Of a stretch of DNA of 64,000 nt, positions 1 to 9,598 are shown in pieces. The position numbers were made by a program, and so were the translations under genes. The stretch's first letter is position 1. Each line of letters opens with the position of its first letter. The notes beneath the pieces are model-generated. The model did no database searches. It was not told the origin of the DNA and saw only the letters and a program-made list of their open reading frames with translations. Source of the stretch: CAZSDP01 sp964605665 (GTDB taxonomy: Bacteria > Planctomycetota > UBA8108 > UBA1146); contig CAZSDP010000024.1 of assembly GCA_964605665.1 (NCBI GenBank), forward strand, positions 4,519 to 68,518, read 5' to 3'.

Positions 1-68
1 TTGTCCAAAATCGGAGATCCTCTCCTCGGTCCCGCGTTCGACAGAGCGCACCGTAGGGAGGAAGCACG

Positions 69-413
69 TTGTCTGCAGAGCGTCACACACCGCCTGAAGA
101 GGCGCCCAAGGTCGGCGTGGATGAGGTCCGCAAGATGGCGTTCCTCGCTCGTCTCTCTCTCGACGAGGCGGAGATTCCTGGCCTGGTTGAGCACTTCCGC
201 AAGATGCTGCAGTTTTTTGAGTCGATCGCGGAAGCAGACGATCGATCTTTGGAGCCGTTTCGTCCGGAAGCTCGAGGTCTACCGCAGCTTCGAGAGGACC
301 GAGTGCTCGAACCCGAAGAGGCGGGCGCCTCACTCGATCAAACTGCCTGGCAACAAAACGCACCGGAATCGGAGGGGCCCTACTTTTTGGTCCCGCGGGT
401 GGTGGAGTCGTGA
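69..413 (+). CDS. gatC: Asp/Glu-tRNA amidotransferase subunit C
   Basis: Small subunit of the GatCAB amidotransferase, which converts Glu-tRNA(Gln) and Asp-tRNA(Asn) to the cognate amide forms. GatC clamps around GatA and bridges it to GatB. The 114-residue product has the family pattern VRKMAFLARLSLDEAE near the N-terminus and a C-terminal VPRVVES ending typical of GatC. The start is taken as TTG at 69 because a strong AGGGAGGAAG Shine-Dalgarno lies just upstream and no in-frame ATG would preserve the conserved N-terminus. The stop overlaps the gatA start by 4 bp (GTGA), giving a gatC-gatA-gatB operon that begins here. The identification is firm from both sequence and context. Confidence 0.94.
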   Translation: MSAERHTPPEEAPKVGVDEVRKMAFLARLSLDEAEIPGLVEHFRKMLQFFESIAEADDRSLEPFRPEARGLPQLREDRVLEPEEAGASLDQTAWQQNAPESEGPYFLVPRVVES

Positions 414-1867
414 GCACAGAAGTGGAATTGAATTCTGCTTTGGGGCTTCGGGAGGCGATCGTCTCGGGAGAGATTTCTGCCCGAGACGCATGCCAACGAG
501 TGATCGCTCGCCTCGAGTCGATCGATCGCATCACCGACGCGATGAGCGATCAGTTCTTCGAGCAGGGATTGTCCCGAGCGGAAGAGATCGATCAACGTCT
601 AGCAGCCGGTGAGCCTCCAAGATTGTTAGAGGGCATCCCCTTCACTGCGAAAGCGAACATCGCCACCCTCGAGGGGGTGACGCATGCTGGAAGTCGCATG
701 ATCGAAAAGCACCGCGCTCCCTTGGAGGCGACGGCGGTGCGTCGACTGTTGGCGGCCGGAGCGATCTTGGTTGGAAAGACCCATTGCGACGAGTTTGCGA
801 TGGGGTCGTCATGTGAGAACTCCGCCTTCGGCCCCGTTCGGAATCCCTGGAATCTGGACCACGTTCCCGGTGGGTCGTCGGGAGGAGCTGCCGCTCTGGC
901 GGGAGCGGTGGGGGGATCTGTTCACCTCGGATCTGACACCGGCGGCTCGATTCGGCAACCTGCTGCTTATTGCGGGGCGACGGGGATGAAGCCCACCTAC
1001 GGAACGGTTTCTCGTTCTGGTCTGGTGGCATTTGGTTCTTCTCTCGATCAAATCGGCCCACTCGGTCGTGACGCACGAGACGTCGCCGCATTTCTCGAGG
1101 TGATGGCGGGACCGGATCGACTCGACGGAACCACTCGACTCGAGAAACCGGAGCACCTCAGGGATGCCGCCACCCCGCGACGGGTCGGAATTCCCAAGGA
1201 GTACTTCCCCGAAGCGATCGAGCCAGAAACCCGGACCGCATTGGAGAAGGCGATCGAGACTCTTCGCGACGATGGAGTCGAGATCATCGAAGTTGAGCTT
1301 CCCAGTACCGAACATGCGAATGCCTGCTATCAGGTGGTCTCGACCGCGGAAGCGAGTGCGAATCTCGCCCGCTATGACGGGGTCCATCTGGGGCATCGAA
1401 CGAGTGATCCGAGTGATCTCGAAGAGCTTCATGCACGCAGTCGTTCTGAAGGTTTTGGGGCTGAGGTGCGACGCCGGATTCTTCTGGGGACCTTCGTTCT
1501 CTCCTCGGGATACCAGGAGGCCTACTATCGGAGAGCACTCCGCGTTCGTCGGAAGATCGCTGACGACTTTGCGCGTGCTTTCGAGCAAGTGGATGTCTTG
1601 ATCGCGCCGACCAGCCCGATTCCAGCATTCAAAATCGGTGAGCGAGTCACCGATCCGTTGGCCCTGTATGCGTGCGACATCTTGACCGTCGGGGCCAACC
1701 TCGCCGGAGTTCCGGCGATCTCGATCCAAGGGGGTCGAACGACTCAAGGCCTACCGATCGGAATCCAACTCTTGGGACCGATCGGTGGGGACGGGAAGGT
1801 CCTCGCGATGGCGCGGAGATTTCAGGAGTTGACCAAGTACCACTGCGAATTGGCGGCGGGGTCATGA
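410..1867 (+). CDS. gatA: Asp/Glu-tRNA amidotransferase subunit A
   Basis: Amidase-signature enzyme that hydrolyses glutamine and passes ammonia to GatB. The Ser-cisSer-Lys triad is visible: Lys81 (FTAKANIA), Ser156 in the Gly/Ser-rich PGGSSGGAAAL motif, and nucleophile Ser180 in GSDTGGSIRQP. These positions closely match those in well-studied GatA proteins. Its length of 485 residues is normal for the family. The GTG start overlaps the gatC stop by 4 bp and the TGA stop overlaps the gatB ATG by 4 bp, so translation of the three subunits is probably coupled. No anomalies were seen. Confidence 0.97.
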   Translation: MSTEVELNSALGLREAIVSGEISARDACQRVIARLESIDRITDAMSDQFFEQGLSRAEEIDQRLAAGEPPRLLEGIPFTAKANIATLEGVTHAGSRMIEKHRAPLEATAVRRLLAAGAILVGKTHCDEFAMGSSCENSAFGPVRNPWNLDHVPGGSSGGAAALAGAVGGSVHLGSDTGGSIRQPAAYCGATGMKPTYGTVSRSGLVAFGSSLDQIGPLGRDARDVAAFLEVMAGPDRLDGTTRLEKPEHLRDAATPRRVGIPKEYFPEAIEPETRTALEKAIETLRDDGVEIIEVELPSTEHANACYQVVSTAEASANLARYDGVHLGHRTSDPSDLEELHARSRSEGFGAEVRRRILLGTFVLSSGYQEAYYRRALRVRRKIADDFARAFEQVDVLIAPTSPIPAFKIGERVTDPLALYACDILTVGANLAGVPAISIQGGRTTQGLPIGIQLLGPIGGDGKVLAMARRFQELTKYHCELAAGS

Positions 1868-3303
1868 ATCAGAAGGCGCAAATCGACTGGGAGATGGTGA
1901 TCGGCCTCGAAGTCCACGTGCAGCTCGCGACCGAGACGAAGCTGTTCTGTAGCTGTCGAAACCGATTTGGAGATCCTCCGAATACCCATGTCTGCCCCGT
2001 GTGTCTCGGCTATCCCGGCGCACTCCCCGTACTTCAATCGGCAGCGGTCTCAGCAGCGGTGCGCGCTGGGCTCGCGTTCGATTGCCAGATCGAGGAGATC
2101 TCGATTTTCGACCGTAAGAATTACTTTTATCCCGATCTACCGAAGGGATATCAGATTTCTCAATTCGATCGCCCTTATGCATTGGGTGGACGCGTCGAAT
2201 TCGATCTTGGCTCAGAGGCGCACTCTGTTCCGCTGACCCGAATTCACATCGAAGAGGACGCAGGGAAGTCGATCCACGACCGAAAGGTCGGGACACGCAT
2301 CGACTTGAATCGCTGTGGGACTCCGCTTCTCGAAATGGTGACGGAACCCACGATTCGAAGTGCCAAAGAAGCCTCGACGTTTCTTCGTACCGTCCGTGAC
2401 ACCATGCGGTGGATCGGAGTCTCGGATGCGAACATGGAGGAGGGCTCTCTACGGTGCGATGTAAACTTGTCTCTGCGCCCTCGAGGAGAACTGGAGTACG
2501 GCACTCGGACAGAACTGAAAAATTTGAACAGCTTCACCTTCGTAGAGCAGGCGATCGCGCTGGAGAGCGCTCGACAGGCTGAAGTGCTCGAAACCGGTGG
2601 GACGATCGTTCAGGAGACGAGACTCTTCGATCCGGAGCAAGGGCGAACGGCGAGTATGCGGGGGAAGGAAGAAGCCCACGACTACCGCTATTTTGGAGAG
2701 CCCGACATTCCACCGTTGAGGATCTCATCCGACTTGGTGAAGAGTGAGGAAGCGGAATTGCCCGAGCTTCCACTTGCCCGAAAGCGACGCTATCTCTCGT
2801 CGTACGGTATGAACGAAAAAGAGGCGACCTTGCTGACCTCTTCTCGAGGATTGAGCGCATACTTCGAGACATTGCTCGATCTCGACTTGTCACCGCGATC
2901 CGCGAGTAATTGGCTGCAGTCTGAGGTGCTTCGCGCCCTGAACGACCTGGGGCTCGAGATCGAAGACTATCCGATCGAGCCGGCTGCTTTGGTTGCGGTG
3001 GTCGAGGCGGTTGAGTCGGAAACTCTCAGCGTGGCAGCGGGTCGTGAGCTACTGGGGAAGGCAGCACAAGAGCGAAAGGACCCACGCGTCCTGCTCGAGT
3101 CGGTCGAAGTTCAGGTTTCCGATACCGAGACTCTGGAGTCCTGGGTCGAGGAAGTTCTCTCGAAGCACCCTCAGGTCGAAGAGCAGATTCGGGGAGGGGA
3201 TCTAAAACCGATCGGTTTTCTCACCGGGCAAGTGATGAAGCTTTCCCGGGGGCAGGCGAATCCCAAGAAGGTGACCGAGTTGATCAAAGCGCGCTTCCAA
3301 TAA
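1864..3303 (+). CDS. gatB: Asp/Glu-tRNA amidotransferase subunit B
   Basis: ATP-dependent kinase/transamidase subunit that phosphorylates the misacylated tRNA side chain and completes amidation. The 479 residues begin at the ATG overlapping gatA. Family hallmarks include VIGLEVHVQL at the N-terminus, a Cys cluster (CSCRNRF then CPVCLG) that binds zinc in many GatB proteins, the HIEEDAGKS motif, and a C-terminal helical tRNA-binding tail (YqeY-like) ending in GQANPKKVTELI. The frame is also open for 64 codons upstream inside gatA, which I discard because the ATG at 1864 matches the conserved family start. This is the last gene of the operon; the next gene is convergent. Confidence 0.97.
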   Translation: MNQKAQIDWEMVIGLEVHVQLATETKLFCSCRNRFGDPPNTHVCPVCLGYPGALPVLQSAAVSAAVRAGLAFDCQIEEISIFDRKNYFYPDLPKGYQISQFDRPYALGGRVEFDLGSEAHSVPLTRIHIEEDAGKSIHDRKVGTRIDLNRCGTPLLEMVTEPTIRSAKEASTFLRTVRDTMRWIGVSDANMEEGSLRCDVNLSLRPRGELEYGTRTELKNLNSFTFVEQAIALESARQAEVLETGGTIVQETRLFDPEQGRTASMRGKEEAHDYRYFGEPDIPPLRISSDLVKSEEAELPELPLARKRRYLSSYGMNEKEATLLTSSRGLSAYFETLLDLDLSPRSASNWLQSEVLRALNDLGLEIEDYPIEPAALVAVVEAVESETLSVAAGRELLGKAAQERKDPRVLLESVEVQVSDTETLESWVEEVLSKHPQVEEQIRGGDLKPIGFLTGQVMKLSRGQANPKKVTELIKARFQ

Positions 3304-3386
3304 GTCTCGCAGCCCATCCCGAATGGCCTCGCACCGTGAAGGCCCCTCCTGCAGCGGTGGTCTGCAGTAGAGTTTGATCGTGCCGC

Positions 3387-5687
3387 TTATTGCTCTCGCG
3401 TCGGTTTGGTGAGGTCGATCAAGATCTCCGCGTCACGCACATCGTCGAGAGTCACCCGGTGGCCGATACCGCCCTTCTGCTGGACGGTGATTTCTACCGG
3501 AGCGAATGGGGTGAGCTCGAGTTGTACTGGGCTCTTTCCCATCTTCTTCCCATGGACAGTCACGGCAAGCCCGGACGGCTTCGTGGTGATCTGCACCGGA
3601 AGAAGAATTCCTGCAGACGACTCGGAACTGGGATATGTTTCTACTAGGCGTCGATAGAGTTGGAATGCGTACTTTCTTTGACCCTTCGCCAAAGCAGCAT
3701 CCCCGCGACTCTTCAGCGCCCGCGCCTGGAGATGAGAACTCTCCAACTCGGCGAGTTGTTTCTTTGCCTGCTCGACCCACTTCGCATCTTCTGAGAGACG
3801 AATCAGTTGGCGGTAGTTTTCAATCGCGAGTTGAGTACTGCCGAACAATCGAGCTCTCTCCGCTTCTTTGTAGAGATCGTCGAAATACGATTGAGCCTCG
3901 GCTTCCAGTCGAATCAGACGGTTCTTCCACATTCTCCGCTTTGGATCATGGCGTCCGATGGAGCCGTTCGTGACCGACCATAACTCGATCGAATCGAGTT
4001 GCTGGATCAGCTCTTTCCATTGTGTGCGAAGGTCTTGGTGAGCCACGGTCTCCACGGAGGGAATCGGCTGACTCATCAGCGCGTAGGCTCTCTGCTCGAT
4101 TTGAGCCGCTTTTCGCATCGTCCAAAGCTGTTGCCCCACGACGGTCACTAAGACGACAAGTGCGACGGCTGAGTATCTAAAAATGGCGGCGCGGCGTTTT
4201 GAAGAAACTCTGCTGCGACGTTTCACTCGATCAGGGCTTTTCGAGGCTGCTCTTGCGAGCTTCACTCGTTGCTCTTCAGGAACTCGATTCGGATCGATGC
4301 GGGCGACTTTCTCGTAGATTTGTCGCGCTTCCTCTTCGTGACCTCGAGCGAGCAACTCTTCGGCGAGATGTTCGAGTTCGTTGACCGCATGTTCAGAGAG
4401 ACCATGATCGAGGAGGAAGTTGATGTAAGTCCGGCGTAATGTTTCGGAGTTCGGATAGCACTGAAAGGCCATCTGTAGGAAGCGAAGCGCTCTCTCTCCT
4501 TGGCCGTCATTGTGCAAAAGCCCTGCGAGTCGGGTTGCAGTGCGTGCTGCAGCATCATCGTCTTTTCCAAAGCTCTGCACGATTCGCAACTGAAGTCGTT
4601 CGTCTTGGGGTCTCAGCGGGAGTGCTTCTTCGAAGAGCTTTCTCGCTTCTTCGATTGCTCCGATTGCCATCGCTTCTTCAGCAGCATGCTCGAGTGACTC
4701 TGCGAGTTGAGAGTTCACTTCTGCTGAATTTGAATTGAGCTGATACGCTGCTCGAAATGCTTCAAGCGCTTCCTTTTCCTTGTGCCGACCGGCGTAGAGG
4801 CTACCCAGGGCAGCATGCTGTTCAGCTTCCCTGTGCGAATCTCCAGAATTTCGAAAGATGTCGACGAGACGGAGCCGAAGCGGAGCGGCATCTGCGGCGT
4901 ACTTCAAACTGGTCTCGATGCGATGGGCAATCTCGAGCGATTTTGCGGAATCCAAGTCATGGAGTTTGACCTTCTCGAACTCCGGAAATCGCTCCTTGAC
5001 GATCCAGCCATTCTGAAGGGCGGCGACGAGGAGTTTGTCGGTGAGATGCGGGAAGAAGAGGCAGTCTTTACGTATCTGCCGAAGATCGCGAAAGCCATCG
5101 AGTAGGTCTGCTACCTTGGTGAAGAGCCACTGAGCTCCTTTGGCGTGCTGCGCACTTCCTTCAGCGGTGAGGACCGGGAGTTCTTCTGCATGCGGAAAGA
5201 GGGCCGCGATTTGTCTTTGCTCTTCTTCGCGACGGCGCAGCGCCTTACTGAAAACTTGGTACGGAATCCCGGTGACGGAATCTTCGAGGACGAGCACTTC
5301 TTCCGGGACGTTTCCCGCTTCGAAGACAAATCGATCGGCGCCTTGATCGAGGACGAGCAGGAGCTCCTCGACCGTCTCATGGAGGGTCAGCTTCGCTTTC
5401 TGCTCCTCGGAAAGAGCGTAATTCTCCGGAAGTAGCTGTGCCAACCGCACTGGATTTGAACCAAATTGGATCAAAAGGCTGTTGAGTGACTCCCTGGGGA
5501 CGACGCTATTGTCGAGAAGGAAAGAGAGCGGTGAGAACCGCAGTTCTTTTCCTGCATCGATCAGATACAACTCATCGCCAGCAAAGAACAGCTGACGCAT
5601 GTGAGCGCCATGGCCGACGAGCAGCGAGCCGATCTCATTGGAGGCGATCGCCTCTTCTAGTTTGTTGACCAGCCGGGGGTCGATCAT
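3387..5687 (-). CDS. TPR-repeat membrane protein with C-terminal PEGA-like domain
   Basis: A 766-residue protein of unknown specific function. The first ~150 residues resemble the DUF4388/PATAN-type sensory domain found in TPR and regulator proteins (an inference from pattern, not a search). Several TPR-like helical repeats follow at roughly 270-490. A basic stretch precedes one membrane helix near 507-525 (RYSAVALVVLVTVVGQ), so the N-terminal half is probably cytoplasmic. After the helix come more helical repeats (about 580-690) and a C-terminal PEGA-like beta domain (TTKPSGLAVTVHGKKMG). The ATG overlaps the stop of the upstream HEAT gene by 4 bp, making it the last gene of a three-gene minus-strand operon. 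A role as a cell-envelope scaffold is plausible but unproven. Confidence 0.7.
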   Translation of the reverse strand: MIDPRLVNKLEEAIASNEIGSLLVGHGAHMRQLFFAGDELYLIDAGKELRFSPLSFLLDNSVVPRESLNSLLIQFGSNPVRLAQLLPENYALSEEQKAKLTLHETVEELLLVLDQGADRFVFEAGNVPEEVLVLEDSVTGIPYQVFSKALRRREEEQRQIAALFPHAEELPVLTAEGSAQHAKGAQWLFTKVADLLDGFRDLRQIRKDCLFFPHLTDKLLVAALQNGWIVKERFPEFEKVKLHDLDSAKSLEIAHRIETSLKYAADAAPLRLRLVDIFRNSGDSHREAEQHAALGSLYAGRHKEKEALEAFRAAYQLNSNSAEVNSQLAESLEHAAEEAMAIGAIEEARKLFEEALPLRPQDERLQLRIVQSFGKDDDAAARTATRLAGLLHNDGQGERALRFLQMAFQCYPNSETLRRTYINFLLDHGLSEHAVNELEHLAEELLARGHEEEARQIYEKVARIDPNRVPEEQRVKLARAASKSPDRVKRRSRVSSKRRAAIFRYSAVALVVLVTVVGQQLWTMRKAAQIEQRAYALMSQPIPSVETVAHQDLRTQWKELIQQLDSIELWSVTNGSIGRHDPKRRMWKNRLIRLEAEAQSYFDDLYKEAERARLFGSTQLAIENYRQLIRLSEDAKWVEQAKKQLAELESSHLQARALKSRGDAALAKGQRKYAFQLYRRLVETYPSSESSAGILLPVQITTKPSGLAVTVHGKKMGKSPVQLELTPFAPVEITVQQKGGIGHRVTLDDVRDAEILIDLTKPTREQ

Positions 5688-6841
5688 CGTCTTCCGCCGG
5701 TTCTCGGATGGGATCGAGTTCCGTAACTCTTTCCGTACCGGTGGGGGAATCGAAGGAGGCGATCGACCTTCGATCTCAGAGGATCTGTTTCGGGAGTGGC
5801 CTCACCGAATGTACGCAAGAGCTCGATCGCCGCGGGGGACTTCATCTGGACGAGGCCTTGCAAGGTTAGAGCCACGACGTTTCGATCATTCGCCGACAAG
5901 AGAGCCTGATAGGTCAGGAGCGGGTTTGCGACGCCGGACACGCCAAAGTCGCGAATGGCCTGGTTTCTCAGTGTGATCTCGCCGGAGCCTAGAGCTTCTT
6001 CCCACCAGGGACCGGCCTCCGCAATTCTGAGTCCAGCGTACGCCTGGAGGAGACGACGCTTCGATTCGGAATTCGCGGCTCTCCAGGCGAGAAGCAACTC
6101 TGCTCTCGCTTCCTGGTCGCCTTGTGTTTTCAAAGCGTGAATGAGCAGGTCGACGAGCACTGGATCAGATGACTCAACGATGAGTTGGGGGACACCCCTC
6201 ATCGGCAAAGGCCAACCGTGGAGGAGGTATGCCTCAAAGACTCGTCGGAGCCAGTGAGGATCGTCGCTACCAAATGAACGGTCGAGAGCTTCTTTTGCGA
6301 GCGCGCTCAGCCTCTCTGGGTACCTCTTCCACCAATCCAAAGCGATGGTGCGAGCCGGGAGCCAACTGGAGTTGAGGAGGCCGATCACCTCTTCTTCGGT
6401 GAGGGAGAGCTCCTTGTCAGAAGACTCGATGAGATTGGTGAGGAGCGCTCTAGTTTCTGCAGTGGGCCACCCTGCGAGGAATCCTCCGATCAGGACCGTC
6501 CCTTCGACTTGCGCGAAGCCGGGATCACGATCATCTCTCTGTGACACTAAGAAGAGGCCTCTTTGCCCCGGCATCACATTGACCCCGTGGAGTCCCACCA
6601 CACGATCGATCAGTCGTACTGGCGCGCGTCGGGTTTCCCCCCCGGAATCCTCCGCGCTTCCGACGATCAAGAGTCGTGTCGTGGGACCCTTCGACACTTG
6701 GATGAGAGTCCCCCAAACAGCGTGATCTGCAGCGTTCACCAAGGGCCAGGGTTCGTCCATCGCATCTCCTCGCTGTGGCGACAAGCCGAGGAAGAGAAGG
6801 GACGCAATCGAAAAGGCGCAGATCTTCGCGATGCCGTTCAT
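5684..6841 (-). CDS. secreted HEAT-like repeat protein, function unknown
   Basis: A 385-residue protein with a clear signal peptide (hydrophobic core AFSIASLLFLGLSP, probable cleavage near GDA). An N-terminal ~100-residue region is rich in beta strand and includes GTLIQV and GQRGLFLVSQ; it is followed by alpha-helical repeats of HEAT/Armadillo character (for example SSDPVLVDLLIHALK and LLSANDRNVVALTLQGL). No catalytic motif is visible. It is the middle gene of a minus-strand set, 27 bp downstream of the metalloprotease-like gene and overlapping the TPR/PEGA gene by 4 bp. The context suggests that the three act together in the envelope, but no function can be assigned from sequence. Confidence 0.65.
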   Translation of the reverse strand: MNGIAKICAFSIASLLFLGLSPQRGDAMDEPWPLVNAADHAVWGTLIQVSKGPTTRLLIVGSAEDSGGETRRAPVRLIDRVVGLHGVNVMPGQRGLFLVSQRDDRDPGFAQVEGTVLIGGFLAGWPTAETRALLTNLIESSDKELSLTEEEVIGLLNSSWLPARTIALDWWKRYPERLSALAKEALDRSFGSDDPHWLRRVFEAYLLHGWPLPMRGVPQLIVESSDPVLVDLLIHALKTQGDQEARAELLLAWRAANSESKRRLLQAYAGLRIAEAGPWWEEALGSGEITLRNQAIRDFGVSGVANPLLTYQALLSANDRNVVALTLQGLVQMKSPAAIELLRTFGEATPETDPLRSKVDRLLRFPHRYGKSYGTRSHPRTGGRR

Positions 6842-6868
6842 GTTGCTTTACTTTCACTGCCGGGGGAC

Positions 6869-8974
6869 TCAAAACCCGAGCAAGTTCCATTGACGTAGGT
6901 AAGCGATGTTCAGTGCATTGAATTGGTAACCATCGGGACCGCTGATCAAGGAAGTACTGAAGCTCAACGCGGCTGCCATGATGTTGTTACCAGGTGAATC
7001 GATGTGAAAGGGAGTGGTGTAGAGGCCAGCGAAGCTCGCATTTGAGGCGCCGCCGAAAAGCCCACTCGGTGGTGCTCCGTTTTGACACAGCCCGATCGAG
7101 TGACCAATTTCATGGGCGAGAATGACTGCGACACTGCGACCCCAAGCTTCGATCGCCAACCAAATCGCGTCGTACCGAAGATTGGCGTGGATTGAATTGA
7201 GGGGGTCGAATCGATCAAAGGTCGGAGCGAGGATGACCTCGTCCCACAGATTTTCACCGACGGGCACTCCGATTTCGGGCATCAGCGGGCCAAAGCGCTG
7301 CCGAAAGTAAAAGGAGTTCACATAGAACTGGATGAGGTTTGTGGTGAACACTCCGAGGTTCGGTCCTCGATTGTGATTCCCTCCATGATTGCGGTCATCG
7401 AACATCGCACGGCCGAGGGCAAACCCTGCTTCACTGTCGTCCCCGCCGATACGAATCGAGGAGGTCCTCCCAGCTGAGCTGCGGCTGAACTCTAGATTTG
7501 GCGCGTATCCAGCGACGGTTCCGTCGAAGTCGCCACCGTAGAACTCATGGAGTCGTCCGAGTATCTCCCCTTCGACCCAGTCTTGGACGATTGCGTTGCT
7601 ACCGAGGGCAACGCAGCCGGGGAGGGGGTTGGCCGATTGGAGTCCGCAAACTTGAAGGTCTTCCAGGTGATCTGGAATGCCATTTGGGCCCCAGGTACTG
7701 GTGACGGTGACGGAGGTTGTTCCGGAGGTCGACAAGGAAAACTGGTCGAGTGAAAAGTCGATCCACCAGCGATCGGTCCAGTCGAATGGGAGTACGTCAC
7801 CATTCCCTGGATGGCTTTCAATTTCGAATTCGCGCCAAGGTGATGTGTTGCCATGGATGTCTTGGACCCGAGCATGAAAGGTGGTCCACCCTTCCGGGAG
7901 CGCATGGCTTTGAGGAACACTCCACACTTGAGACTCGGCATTTCCACTGAAGAGGGCGCCGAGATCTTCTCCCGCCAATCGCGACCCCAAGTCACGGTCA
8001 CTGATCACTTCGAGTGACGCCGGATCAACCGCTGCCCCCCCTGGGCCGCTGGCGGTATCAACCCGCAGATCGAAACCACTCGAAATGACGCGAAGATGGA
8101 ACGGTAGCTCACTTCCGTCCGCTCCGGTCCAGGTGGTCGTGCCATTCATCGAATTGGAAATCTCGCCTACCGTCAAAGCGGTGATCTCGGGCGTGACCAG
8201 ATGTACTGAGAAGGAATTGGTCGTGACCGCACTCCCCTCTGCAAAATCGATGGGTGTCAGCCGAACCAGAGTGAGGGAGCTGATCGTGCCACCGGCGTCG
8301 GCATCGGCCTGCCAATAGACACTCTGCTCGAGACCGGTAGGAGAGGTGGCAAGGCTACTGTTCGACCCCGCCCCTGCGGTTCCGGGATACCATGTTTCTC
8401 CCGAATTGAAGGAGTACTCCAGATCGACCCCGACGAAGTCAGACTCCGCGTCGAGCAGCGTCACCGGGAATTCGATCACTCCACCCACAATCGTGGACGG
8501 AGTCGTCACCGAGACGATTTCGGGGGGCGTATTTGATCCGACACTGAAAACTTCAGATTCCGCGGACTCTCCCTGGCGCATCGTCGCAGCTTCCCATGGA
8601 GTGACTCTGAGTTGGAGATCGCCCTGCTGTTGGTTCTCGAGGTCTCCGCTATGCTGCCATTCAACTTGGAAGGTCCCGCCGCCTGGCCCAACTGAGAGAG
8701 AATTCGTGGGGTGACCGGAGAGCGTGGCGGGGGAGTATGAAGCACCTCGATCTGAGCTGTATTCAATCTCGATGACTTGAGGCTGTCCGGTGGGGTCGAT
8801 CAATTCGAAACTCAGTTCTACTTCACTTGGCCCCAGCGTGCTCACTTGGAGGTCAGAAGCACTCGCTGTGGGTAGAGGACCGCTGGAGGCTCCGCTCCCA
8901 CCTCCAGATCCCCCACATCCGAGGAGCCCCATCATGCAAAACAAGGTCACCTGGCAAGAGAGACCGACGAGCAT
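6869..8974 (-). CDS. metzincin-like zinc metalloprotease lipoprotein
   Basis: Predicted lipoprotein of about 701 residues. From the ATG at 8974 the N-terminus reads as a type II signal with lipobox LLGC followed by a Gly/Ser-rich linker. A GTG at 9028 would add 18 basic residues and is less likely. The first ~380 residues contain beta-rich, fibronectin-III/Ig-like modules (strand patterns such as VELSFELIDPTG and IEYSSDRGASYSP). The C-terminal third carries the zinc motif HEIGHSIGL, then NNIMAAALSF, which resembles a Met-turn. The third metzincin ligand (His at motif position 11) is replaced by Gln, so activity or ligand set may differ. It is first in an operon with the HEAT and TPR/PEGA proteins. 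Confidence 0.7.
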   Translation of the reverse strand: MLVGLSCQVTLFCMMGLLGCGGSGGGSGASSGPLPTASASDLQVSTLGPSEVELSFELIDPTGQPQVIEIEYSSDRGASYSPATLSGHPTNSLSVGPGGGTFQVEWQHSGDLENQQQGDLQLRVTPWEAATMRQGESAESEVFSVGSNTPPEIVSVTTPSTIVGGVIEFPVTLLDAESDFVGVDLEYSFNSGETWYPGTAGAGSNSSLATSPTGLEQSVYWQADADAGGTISSLTLVRLTPIDFAEGSAVTTNSFSVHLVTPEITALTVGEISNSMNGTTTWTGADGSELPFHLRVISSGFDLRVDTASGPGGAAVDPASLEVISDRDLGSRLAGEDLGALFSGNAESQVWSVPQSHALPEGWTTFHARVQDIHGNTSPWREFEIESHPGNGDVLPFDWTDRWWIDFSLDQFSLSTSGTTSVTVTSTWGPNGIPDHLEDLQVCGLQSANPLPGCVALGSNAIVQDWVEGEILGRLHEFYGGDFDGTVAGYAPNLEFSRSSAGRTSSIRIGGDDSEAGFALGRAMFDDRNHGGNHNRGPNLGVFTTNLIQFYVNSFYFRQRFGPLMPEIGVPVGENLWDEVILAPTFDRFDPLNSIHANLRYDAIWLAIEAWGRSVAVILAHEIGHSIGLCQNGAPPSGLFGGASNASFAGLYTTPFHIDSPGNNIMAAALSFSTSLISGPDGYQFNALNIAYLRQWNLLGF

Positions 8975-9490
8975 CCGCTGACGATCTCTACGCGGTGATG
9001 AGCAAATCCGCACCACGACTCGAACCACCTATTCAAGAATTCTCGACTCGGTGCGATGGAGCAGGGTTGACCGGTTTCTGACGACAGAATCTCCGCTCTG
9101 AGGCATCCATCTCCGAAGGAAAAGGGAGGCCTGAAGATCAGTGAAAGTGTCGAAAGGTCTTGGTCACCATCGAGTCCGGGGGTGAGCCCGGGGGAGAACT
9201 TCTTCTCCCGAGAAAAGGGTGTTGAGTGGTGCTGGGAAGAGGTTTCCTCGTGTGTTCATCAAAGCATACAACACGATTCTCAAAGTCGTCGAATCGCTGG
9301 GCCCCGGTCTTGCCACGCAGCGATCGGAGGGGGGGAGGAGTGTGGAGCCAGTCCGTGGCATCGGAGGCCCGTGCCCGATAGAATCTCCGCTAGGAAATGA
9401 AGCCCGTCCCAGGGGAGCTACCCGAGATCAATCCGGTTGGTCAACGGCGAGCACGGGATGGTGTAGAGACCGAATCGGTACTTCTCTAGT

Positions 9491-9548
9491 GCAGCACTTT
9501 GTTCATGCGGTACCTCATTAGTGCGGTACCTCATTAGTGCAGTACCTT
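9491..9548. repeat. tandem 16-bp direct repeats (about 2.7 good copies plus one degenerate)
   Basis: GCGGTACCTCATTAGT occurs at 9507-9522 and again at 9523-9538, followed by the partial copy GCAGTACCTT. A weaker copy (9 of 16 matches) precedes at 9491-9506. Each good copy contains the palindrome GGTACC. A further GGTACCTC lies at 9701-9708, close to the next gene. The 16-bp spacing is not a whole number of helical turns. Possible operator or protein-binding cluster upstream of the VWA gene pair; function is inferred only from position. Confidence 0.75.
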
Positions 9549-9579
9549 GAAGCAAGTCATGCATAGGAGCGACTGGTCT

Positions 9580-9598
9580 GGTGACATTTTCTGTCACC
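9580..9598. promoter_or_regulatory. perfect inverted repeat, possible operator
   Basis: GGTGACA (9580-9586) and TGTCACC (9592-9598) form a perfect 7-bp inverted repeat around a 5-base centre. It lies between the 16-bp direct repeats and the VWA operon. No U-run follows, so a regulator site is more likely than a terminator. This is an inference from symmetry alone. Confidence 0.4.

Noticed and set aside
1..612. 203-aa plus-strand ORF at the left edge
   Set aside because: It overlaps gatC and gatA in another frame and is Arg/Ser-rich noise.
9164..9521. Several short ORFs in the 8975-9758 intergenic region
   Set aside because: No ribosome sites or recognisable sequence; they overlap one another on both strands.
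9491..9548. Direct repeats as a CRISPR array
   Set aside because: The 16-bp copies are directly adjacent with no spacers, and no cas gene is present.
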